A stretch of 5,820 nucleotides of DNA from contig CAIYQV010000206.1 in the NCBI GenBank assembly GCA_903928365.1, positions 1 to 5,820 on the forward strand, given 5' to 3'. Under the pieces are notes generated by a model. That model ran no database searches, was not told the origin of the DNA, and was given only the letters and a program-made list of their open reading frames with translations. How positions within the stretch are numbered: the stretch's first letter is position 1; each line of letters opens with the position of its first letter. Positions 1 to 5,820 of this stretch are shown piece after piece. The position numbers and the translations under genes were made by a program. This DNA comes from an uncultured Flavobacteriia bacterium (lineage in GTDB: Bacteria > Bacteroidota > Bacteroidia > Flavobacteriales_D > Crocinitomicaceae).

Positions 1-554
1 ACTGTATTGAAATCCTTCAAGGTTATCCATTCAATGGTCAACAAGCCATATAAAAACGTCGCGTACACATGTTGAAAGCGATGAAACCACCGTTTCGGCT
101 GATCTTTTGAAAAACGAAAAAAAAAGCGCGGATTGATGTCCTGATCGATCCCATTCACATTCGTATAATTATGATGAATGATGTTGTGCTCGATCGACCA
201 GATCTTAGATTCAACACCGATTAAAAGGATCGGAATTTCAAGTAAAAAAGAAACGAATTTATTGTTTGTATATGCCCCGTGTACTTTATCGTGCATCACG
301 CAAATACCAATAAAGGTATGCCCTAGACCGAGTAAAACCCACAAAAAGAAATAAACGCCCAGATTTGAAATCGAACCGAAAAGAATCACAACATAAACCA
401 AGGCATAGAATCCAAAAGCAAAAAAAGTCTTCCAGAACATCGATTTATCTGCTTTTCTGACAATTTCGTTCCTCGCGAAATAATCATTCACCCTTTCCTG
501 CAGCTTCCGCTGAAAATCATTGTTAGAAGTCTGTATGAATTTGTAATCGATCAT
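1..554 (-). CDS. Membrane fatty-acid desaturase (FADS family), C-terminal part outside the window
   Basis: Integral-membrane di-iron desaturase of the FA_desaturase/linoleoyl-CoA desaturase-like type, which inserts a double bond (or related oxidation) into a fatty acyl chain using O2 and an electron donor. Reading from an ATG at 552-554, 184 codons are open to the window edge with no stop. Visible are a charged N-terminus (about residues 1-40), hydrophobic spans at about 42-61 and 66-86, the first histidine box HDKVHG (His88, His92) and the second box HNIIHH followed by NYTN (His123, His127, His128). The third histidine box and the C-terminal membrane spans must lie to the left. From memory of the family, many bacterial relatives have MHDANHG and QHNVLHH at these places, so KV in box 1 and the Glu before box 2 look slightly divergent, although all metal-ligand histidines are kept. 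The gene is divergent from the sulfotransferase. The family is clear, but substrate and double-bond position are not; an acetylenase or hydroxylase activity is possible. Confidence 0.9.
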   Translation of the reverse strand, partial: MIDYKFIQTSNNDFQRKLQERVNDYFARNEIVRKADKSMFWKTFFAFGFYALVYVVILFGSISNLGVYFFLWVLLGLGHTFIGICVMHDKVHGAYTNNKFVSFLLEIPILLIGVESKIWSIEHNIIHHNYTNVNGIDQDINPRFFFRFSKDQPKRWFHRFQHVYATFLYGLLTIEWITLKDFNT

Positions 555-649
555 TGTATAAATCCTTAGCTGTCAATTTTCAATAAGCTCTATAAAATTA
601 AGTAAATATCTTGAAAGAATCCCTACTTTTAAATCGAGCTTACACGATC
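555..649. promoter_or_regulatory. Divergent intergenic region, presumed to hold promoters for both flanking genes
   Basis: This AT-rich stretch separates two genes that point away from each other, so both promoters should lie here or just inside the genes. The minus strand holds TAATTTTA (593-600) and the plus strand TACTTTTA (624-631). Each is one base from the Bacteroidota -7 consensus TAnnTTTG, but I found no convincing TTG -33 element at the right distance for either. No clear operator palindrome or riboswitch-like structure is visible. The function is inferred from gene orientation, not from a strong motif. Confidence 0.4.
563..567 (-). promoter_or_regulatory. Probable ribosome binding site of the desaturase
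   Basis: On the minus strand AAGGA lies 8 bases before the ATG at 552-554, a normal Shine-Dalgarno spacing. It supports that ATG as the desaturase start. The other genes in the window show no comparable site, so this is the best RBS candidate here, but five bases can occur by chance. Confidence 0.45.
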
Positions 650-1792
650 ATGTGGCAAGAAAAATTTGTTATTTGTTTGAATAAAATGCATTCAAAACTT
701 AGAAAACTTCCCTTTTACCCCTTAGGGAAATTACTATTGATCACTTTTCAGAACGGTGGTGTGAGCTTTCGGAGAATACCGGTATTTATCCTGTTCTTGC
801 TTCGCTACATTTTATTCGAACCATTTCGTTTAACAGAAATACTGCTCTTTGAAAGGAAGATCCGAAAACATGAACTACAAGAGGATCCGATTTTTATTCT
901 TGGTCATTGGCGCAGCGGAACAACTCATTTACAGGAGCTTTTAGAAGCCGATTCAAACCACACAACTATTTCCGTGTATCAATTCTTGTTCATTGATCAT
1001 TTCATCTTGACTGAAAGATGGCTGAAGCCTCCCATGAATGCTTTCTGCAGGATTTTTAAGATTCCCTATTCCTTTCAACGGGTTACCATGAACCTGAATA
1101 TGCCCGGAGAGCTAGAATCGGCTATGTGTGCAGGTTTAAGTGATCACAGTTATACATGGGGCCACATTTTTCCAAAGCGTTATGAATACTGGTTCAGTCG
1201 CATGATTGGGTTAAAACGACCAAAAGATCAGGAAGGCTGGCTGGATGACTACGATTTTCTTATCAAGAAAATATCATTTGCTTCAGGTGGTAAACGGGTG
1301 ATCGTCAAATCTCCGGGTGATACCGGTCGAGCAAATCACCTTTTGAAAAGGTACCCTAAGGCTAAGTTTGTTTTCATTGAGCGCGACCCAATTTCTGTGT
1401 ACCATTCCACGATGTACTTCTGGAGAGTTATTCAGAAAGAGGTAAGTTTTCAAAAGGTGAACGACGAGCAACTTCAAGGTTATTGCATCAATTCCTATAT
1501 CAAACTGAAAGAAGCTTATCACTACTTCAGAAAACAAATTCCTTCGGAACAGCTCTATGAACTTACTTTCAAGGAACTTATCAGCGAACCGATGGAAACT
1601 TTAAATCGGATATATGACGAATTGGAGTTAGGGGTATTACCGATAAAACAAGTCGAGCAGAAACTAATCTTGAAGCGGGATCATCAGAAGGTTAACTACA
1701 TAACCTCACCTGAACTTGCCCGTGATATCGAGGAAAAATGGGAAAGCATCCAACCGGACCCTAATTTCGGATCCGATGAAACTTCATATTGA
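650..1792 (+). CDS. PAPS-dependent sulfotransferase (Sulfotransfer_3-like)
   Basis: Likely transfers a sulfuryl group from 3'-phosphoadenosine-5'-phosphosulfate (PAPS) to a hydroxyl, here probably on a lipid or small molecule. Numbering from the ATG at 650 (380 aa), the 5'-phosphosulfate loop is GHWRSGTTH at 85-93. A KSP segment follows at 220-222, and the 3'-phosphate binding motif RDPISVYHS at 245-253 has the expected Arg and Ser. A hydrophobic stretch at about 43-56 (IPVFILFLLRYILF) may seat the protein at the membrane, which would suit a lipid acceptor; no signal peptide is seen. The start is uncertain. The frame opens at 602, a TTG at 611 would add 13 residues and an ATG at 686 would remove 12, and none has a good Shine-Dalgarno. 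I chose 650 as the first ATG. The 3' end overlaps the convergent P450 by 32 bases. Family assignment is firm; the acceptor is unknown. Confidence 0.9.
   Translation: MWQEKFVICLNKMHSKLRKLPFYPLGKLLLITFQNGGVSFRRIPVFILFLLRYILFEPFRLTEILLFERKIRKHELQEDPIFILGHWRSGTTHLQELLEADSNHTTISVYQFLFIDHFILTERWLKPPMNAFCRIFKIPYSFQRVTMNLNMPGELESAMCAGLSDHSYTWGHIFPKRYEYWFSRMIGLKRPKDQEGWLDDYDFLIKKISFASGGKRVIVKSPGDTGRANHLLKRYPKAKFVFIERDPISVYHSTMYFWRVIQKEVSFQKVNDEQLQGYCINSYIKLKEAYHYFRKQIPSEQLYELTFKELISEPMETLNRIYDELELGVLPIKQVEQKLILKRDHQKVNYITSPELARDIEEKWESIQPDPNFGSDETSY
1761..1792. other. Tail-to-tail overlap of sulfotransferase and P450 genes
   Basis: The sulfotransferase stop TGA (1790-1792, plus) and the P450 stop TAG (1761-1763, minus) lie past each other, so 32 bases code on both strands. 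There is no room for a dedicated intrinsic terminator between the genes, and I see no stem followed by a T-run on either side. Transcripts from the two strands would therefore probably run into each other unless terminated inside the neighbouring gene. Confidence 0.85.
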
Positions 1793-3119
1793 CCGGTCCA
1801 TCTGGTTTAAGCAACATCATGGCATGTAAGCCAAGTTCCTTTTTATCAGTTAGTTCAAAATCGTAAGCTCTGACGATTGCACTCATCACCAACAACACCT
1901 GCATTTTGGCCATGTTCTGACCAATACAAACCCTTGGTCCACCTCCAAAAGGAATATGTGCAAACGGATGGATCTTATCACCACTTTCTCCTAAAAAACG
2001 GAAAGGATCGAATTTCTCCGGGTCTTTCCAGTATTCAGCATTGTGATGAACCCCATAAATATATGGGATTACTGTTGTCCCTTTTGGAATTTTCATCCCA
2101 TTAAACTCATCGTCAACCTGCGCTTCACGATCGATCATCCAGAAAGGAGGATACATGCGCATTGCTTCATCTAGAACCGCAATAGTATATTTTAAACTAT
2201 GTAATCTGCTGTAGTTGACTTCTTCCTCACCAAAAGTTTCCTCTATTTCTTGACGAATCGTTTGTAAACACTCCGGATGTTTCGCGATAATGTAAAAAGT
2301 CCAAGTGGCCGCAGTGGTGGATGTTTCATTTCCGGCTACGAGCAACTGCAAGATCTCGACCTTTACCTTCTCATCACTCATGAATTCATTTGTTCCCTTG
2401 AATGGTGTCGAGAGGATCAATTCAAGAATATCACTGCCTTCTCCCGGTTTTTTCCTTCGTTCCTCGATGTAATCAATAATAATCTGGTCCCCTTCTTCTC
2501 TGACCTTATGGTATTTCTTATCCTGGCCGGTGAGGTAAAACCAAGGCATGAGATATGGTTGGACAACTTTTTTCACAATGTATCGCTGGATATCCGCAAT
2601 GGCCGCTGCAAATTTTTCCAGTTCTTCTTCCTTCATCTGCTTCCCAAAAAGTGACTTCCCGACCGTAAGAAGTGTGAACTTTACCATTTGCTCATGAATA
2701 TCAACAATTCCCTTCTCTGTTGCTTGATCAAAGGTTTTCAGGAAATCATGAAGTACTTCCAACTGGATAGGTAGGATCTCCGCCAAACGTCCACGCGTAA
2801 AGCCCATACTTAGTAATTTTCGCTGACGTAGCCAGTAATCACCATGACTATTTGTCAACCCGACCCCCTGAAATTCAACGAATCGTTCTGTCTGGATATG
2901 TGACTTGTGATAATTGTCGTTATTGTCTTTCAGGACATGCTTCAGTAATTCAGGATCAGCAGTAACGATCGTATCTCTGATTCCGAATCTAAAACGGAAG
3001 GTCGGGCCAAGTTTTTTTCTGTATTTCTCAAATACTACAACGGGACTCTTCAGCATTTCAGGTGTGTCGAGCAAGGTTTCCACGACCGAGATCTTCGGAA
3101 TGATATTTTTATTTTTCAT
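1761..3119 (-). CDS. Cytochrome P450 monooxygenase
   Basis: Heme-thiolate monooxygenase that would insert one oxygen atom from O2 into a substrate using two electrons from a redox partner; no ferredoxin or reductase gene is in the window. It is complete at 452 aa from the ATG at 3117-3119, normal for a soluble single-domain P450, with no N-terminal membrane anchor. Hallmarks in order: C-helix WxxxR (Trp96, Arg100), I-helix oxygen-activation motif AGNET (262-266), K-helix ExxR (Glu318, Arg321), the PERF-region variant DPFRF (about 371-375), and the heme loop FGGGPRVCIG with Cys398 as iron ligand (codon 1926-1928). Nothing essential is missing. A GTG two codons upstream (3123-3125) is an alternative start. 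Either start lies inside the end of the upstream FAAL-ACP-reductase gene, so the two are very likely cotranscribed and translationally coupled. Context suggests an acyl chain or its reduction product as substrate, but sequence alone does not give substrate or position. Confidence 0.96.
   Translation of the reverse strand: MKNKNIIPKISVVETLLDTPEMLKSPVVVFEKYRKKLGPTFRFRFGIRDTIVTADPELLKHVLKDNNDNYHKSHIQTERFVEFQGVGLTNSHGDYWLRQRKLLSMGFTRGRLAEILPIQLEVLHDFLKTFDQATEKGIVDIHEQMVKFTLLTVGKSLFGKQMKEEELEKFAAAIADIQRYIVKKVVQPYLMPWFYLTGQDKKYHKVREEGDQIIIDYIEERRKKPGEGSDILELILSTPFKGTNEFMSDEKVKVEILQLLVAGNETSTTAATWTFYIIAKHPECLQTIRQEIEETFGEEEVNYSRLHSLKYTIAVLDEAMRMYPPFWMIDREAQVDDEFNGMKIPKGTTVIPYIYGVHHNAEYWKDPEKFDPFRFLGESGDKIHPFAHIPFGGGPRVCIGQNMAKMQVLLVMSAIVRAYDFELTDKKELGLHAMMLLKPDGPVNMKFHRIRN
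3109..3119 (-). other. Start/stop overlap coupling the P450 to the upstream gene
   Basis: The P450 ATG (3117-3119) lies before the TAA stop (3109-3111) of the upstream gene, in a different frame, giving an 11-base overlap (17 if the GTG start is used). The DNA around the junction is very A-rich on the coding strand and has no clear Shine-Dalgarno. Ribosomes ending the large enzyme could restart on the P450, which would tie the amounts of the two proteins together. Confidence 0.8.
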
Positions 3120-5820
3120 TTTCACTTTTTTCTGATTCTATAATATGATTATTGGTCATGAACTGATAGATCCCATTCACAACTGCCTCCAGAGTATCAT
3201 CTTCTTTGCCGAATGGGGAAAGTTTCCTGAATTTCTGGTAATTACTGTTGTCATAACGTTTAAACTCCATTGAACTGATATTATCTACCGAACGAACCAG
3301 GAAGTTAAGCAAGGGAAACAAGATGTCATCCTTCTTGCAAAGACTGATAACCTCCGGAACGAACTCCTTCAATGGATAATTCCTGAATTCCCTCACTGCT
3401 AATTGACTAAGTATGGCCGTTACATCTTGCATACTTGAAAATACATCTCTAGTCACATGAAATGTATGATTGACGCTTTCAGGGACCAACGAAATAGCAA
3501 CAATATTGTTCGCTCCAATATCAGCAGGCGTAAAACTTACCTGGTTCTTTGCAGAGGTTCCGATTCCGTATTTGAGCATAAAGGATAATAATCGAATGGA
3601 AATATCAAAGTTGTACCCTTTCCCGTCGATCGAAGGTGAGATCAGGGCAGGTCTGAAGATCCTTACGGGCAAACCTTTCTTTCGGGCATTTTCAACAAGT
3701 CTTTCGGATACCCACTTGCTCTGACTATATCCAAAATCTAGCAAGGCCATTTCTTCATTGCAGTCCGTCTCATAGAGCACATCCTTGGTTGACCATCCAA
3801 AAATAAAAGTGGTCGAAATGTAGTTCAGGACCTTTAGTCGTTGATTGTTTGCTAGGCGTATTACCTCATTAGTACCTTCCACATTACTTCCGCGCATGGC
3901 CTCGTAATCAAGCAGGTAATTCACCAATGCTCCGTTGTGGTAGATTGCATGAATATTCTTCGACAGAAAATCCCAGTCTTGTTCATTCAAACCCAAATGA
4001 CGGCGATCCAAACTACCACATACCACAGAGACTCTGGTCATAAATTCATTCAACAAAATCTCGCTACACCCGATGGTTAAAAAAGCCTCTTTTAGGCGCT
4101 GAAATCCCGCGTGTGAGTCATTCGAACGGACAAGAACCACGATATTATCATGCTGCTGTTCGAGCAGACTTTTAATCAAGAAAGGACCGAAAAATCCTGT
4201 GCCGCCTGTAAGTAAGATCTTTCCTTCATTAGCTCTACTTAAAAAGTGTTCAGGTTTATCTGCGATTTGATCCATCAACGAATCCCGAATCATTAATTTC
4301 CGTTCGATCTCACCATATTCCGCATTGATCCTTGCCAGTGAACGTTTGAACCTGAATCGGGCCATGCGACTGGTGATACTGAGATCATACAGAATATCAT
4401 ACAATTCAGCAACGGCTATTTTTTGAAGGATTCTCAGATCGACTTCTTCAGCCAGATCTTCAAACCGGAAACGTACAATAAGTTCCTTCAGATCATGTGC
4501 AAATTCAGCCAGTTTCAAGGAATCCAATCCTGAATCGCCCAAAGTGGACGTTTCACTCCCTGTCAAACCATAAAGGGTAAACAAGGCATCTATTTCAGCA
4601 TTCGAGTTCAGTCTTTGATAAGAATCGTCTTTGGTTTGATGTGTTGATTTGTATTCATATAGCACCTCAAATTCACCGGCTTCGAGCATGCGTTTATTTT
4701 CCAGTCTTCGGATCTTTCCGGAACTAGTTTTCGCGACATCTCTTGCCAAGACTGCGATCGCTCGTTCGACCGGAATCCCCAGCAAACTAACAGCTCGGTT
4801 ATTTATATGCTCAAAATCAGGCAGATTACGCTTATTCTTTATACCCACAACAACCGTAAGTCCAGTCCCGTCTTTCGATCCAACTGAAAAAGCCGAAACA
4901 CAGCCTTTACGAACATGTGGATCTTCTTCAAAAAGGGACTCAACATCCTGAGGGTAATAATTCTGACCACGAATGATTATCATGTCCTTAATTCTTCCGC
5001 AAACGTATAGTTCATCATCTAGAACAAACCCCAGATCACCGGTGCGTAGCCACTGCCCTTCATCCCCTGCCATTGTTGCGTGAAATATCTCTTTCGTTTT
5101 TTCCGGATTGTTCCAATAACCTTTTCCTTTACTAGATCCCTTAACCCAGATCTCCCCCACTTTGCCGTTATCCAGCTCATAGGGTTGATTATCTACATTA
5201 ACGATCTTTACAACTGTATCTCCAAGCGTCTTTCCACAACTCATTAAAGCAATTCCTTCTTGAGAGCCAGAAGATCCAATAAGCTTTAATGCATTTCCTT
5301 CCTTTAAGGATCCGGGATCAAAATAGTGGATTGCTCTACCATAATTGCTTACTGCAAGGGTATTCTCGGCCAAACCATATGCAGTAAATGAAGCTTCAGG
5401 ATGAAGGCCATAGGGCTTTAATTTTTGAATGAATGATGAATAAACAGTTGGCTTTACGGGTTCAGCTGCATTCATTACGAAGCGAAGAGAACTGAGGTCC
5501 AATGTTTCGAGTACCTCATCACTAATTTTTCCCTCCTGAAGGCAGTAATCAAATGCAAAATTAGGAGCAGATGTAGCTGTTCCTTTATACTTAGTAATGG
5601 TTTCTAGCCAAAGAGCAGGTTTCAAAATAAAATCTGTAGGCGAAAAACCATAAGTGGTTCCCCCTTTTAATGCAAAGAACAAGTAGTAACCGATCAAACC
5701 CATGTCATGGTATTGTGGCAACCATGAAACGCCGATTGGTGTGTGATCAACGACGTTATTGCAATTATCCAGCAGGTTATCGTGTGTAATGATCACACCT
5801 TTTGGCTCACTGGTTGATCC
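3109..5820 (-). CDS. Fatty acyl-AMP ligase / acyl carrier protein / thioester reductase fusion, N-terminus outside the window
   Basis: Likely activates a fatty acid as acyl-AMP, loads it on its own carrier domain and releases it reductively as an aldehyde or alcohol. The frame is open to the right edge (903 visible residues). The GTG at 5794-5796 is internal, being the Val of the adenylation P-loop GSTSEPKGV (1-9). Domain 1 (about 4636-5820): FAAL-type motifs SWLPQYHDMGLIG (32-44), AAEPV (118-122), YGLAENTL (148-155), RTGDLG (259-264), IIIRGQNYYPQDVE (281-294) and SSGKIRR with the usual catalytic Lys369. The roughly 40 residues after YGLAENTL match the place of the FAAL-specific insertion that disfavours CoA use. 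Domain 2 (about 4387-4614): ACP with GDSGLDSLKL; Ser434 (codon 4519-4521) should carry phosphopantetheine. Domain 3 (about 3142-4224): Rossmann GGTGFFG (539-545), LVRS, YISTTF and YSQSK (Tyr698, Lys702), as in Lys2/CAR-type reductases. A typical FAAL would put roughly 150-190 residues beyond the edge. Architecture is certain; chain length and the final redox state are not. Confidence 0.95.
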   Translation of the reverse strand, partial: GSTSEPKGVIITHDNLLDNCNNVVDHTPIGVSWLPQYHDMGLIGYYLFFALKGGTTYGFSPTDFILKPALWLETITKYKGTATSAPNFAFDYCLQEGKISDEVLETLDLSSLRFVMNAAEPVKPTVYSSFIQKLKPYGLHPEASFTAYGLAENTLAVSNYGRAIHYFDPGSLKEGNALKLIGSSGSQEGIALMSCGKTLGDTVVKIVNVDNQPYELDNGKVGEIWVKGSSKGKGYWNNPEKTKEIFHATMAGDEGQWLRTGDLGFVLDDELYVCGRIKDMIIIRGQNYYPQDVESLFEEDPHVRKGCVSAFSVGSKDGTGLTVVVGIKNKRNLPDFEHINNRAVSLLGIPVERAIAVLARDVAKTSSGKIRRLENKRMLEAGEFEVLYEYKSTHQTKDDSYQRLNSNAEIDALFTLYGLTGSETSTLGDSGLDSLKLAEFAHDLKELIVRFRFEDLAEEVDLRILQKIAVAELYDILYDLSITSRMARFRFKRSLARINAEYGEIERKLMIRDSLMDQIADKPEHFLSRANEGKILLTGGTGFFGPFLIKSLLEQQHDNIVVLVRSNDSHAGFQRLKEAFLTIGCSEILLNEFMTRVSVVCGSLDRRHLGLNEQDWDFLSKNIHAIYHNGALVNYLLDYEAMRGSNVEGTNEVIRLANNQRLKVLNYISTTFIFGWSTKDVLYETDCNEEMALLDFGYSQSKWVSERLVENARKKGLPVRIFRPALISPSIDGKGYNFDISIRLLSFMLKYGIGTSAKNQVSFTPADIGANNIVAISLVPESVNHTFHVTRDVFSSMQDVTAILSQLAVREFRNYPLKEFVPEVISLCKKDDILFPLLNFLVRSVDNISSMEFKRYDNSNYQKFRKLSPFGKEDDTLEAVVNGIYQFMTNNHIIESEKSENEK

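Noticed and set aside
1756..1799. Inverted repeat GGACC / GGTCC flanking the convergent stop codons, considered as a bidirectional terminator
   Set aside because: The stem is only five base pairs with a loop of over 30 bases and no T-run on either strand, so it is too weak to call a terminator.
2277..2654. A 125-codon open frame on the plus strand opposite the P450
   Set aside because: It lies wholly inside a well-supported P450 gene, shows no recognisable motif, and looks like a by-product of P450 codon use on the other strand. The same applies to the shorter frames at 1877-2104, 2914-3135, 3470-3724, 4649-4951 and, on the minus strand, 1283-1537.
5794..5796. GTG as start codon of the large multidomain enzyme
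   Set aside because: The frame is open for eight more codons to the window edge, and those codons complete the adenylation P-loop GSTSEPKGV. The GTG is therefore an internal Val and the gene continues outside the window.
3109..5820. Non-ribosomal peptide synthetase module or Lys2-type alpha-aminoadipate reductase
   Set aside because: The adenylation domain carries FAAL-type motifs rather than amino-acid-activating ones, and no condensation domain is visible. An amino-acid substrate is therefore unlikely, although the reductase domain itself is of the Lys2/CAR type.

Overview
The window looks like an accessory lipid-modification or natural-product locus from a bacterium, most likely a member of the Bacteroidota. 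That assignment is an inference. It rests on moderately AT-rich DNA, mostly weak or absent Shine-Dalgarno sequences, and a desaturase and a sulfotransferase whose wording resembles Bacteroidota proteins as I remember them. There are no RNA genes, insertion sequences, CRISPR arrays or clear intrinsic terminators.

Layout from left to right: (1) 1-554, minus strand, a membrane fatty-acid desaturase cut off by the left edge. (2) 555-649, a short divergent intergenic region. (3) 650-1792, plus strand, a PAPS-dependent sulfotransferase. (4) 1761-3119, minus strand, a complete cytochrome P450 whose 3' end overlaps the sulfotransferase 3' end by 32 bases. (5) 3109-5820, minus strand, a large multidomain enzyme cut off by the right edge. 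It reads fatty acyl-AMP ligase (FAAL), then acyl carrier protein (ACP), then NAD(P)H thioester reductase. The P450 start codon lies inside the end of this gene, so the two almost certainly form one transcript.

The four genes fit one pathway (inference). The FAAL would adenylate a fatty acid and load it on the fused ACP. The desaturase and P450 would add unsaturation and a hydroxyl group. The reductase would release the chain as an aldehyde or alcohol, and the sulfotransferase could sulfate a hydroxyl. A sulfated, oxidised fatty alcohol or aldehyde is a reasonable guess, but the order of steps and the product cannot be read from the sequence. Every individual family is known. The combination is the interesting part, and the flanking DNA on both sides is needed to define the cluster.
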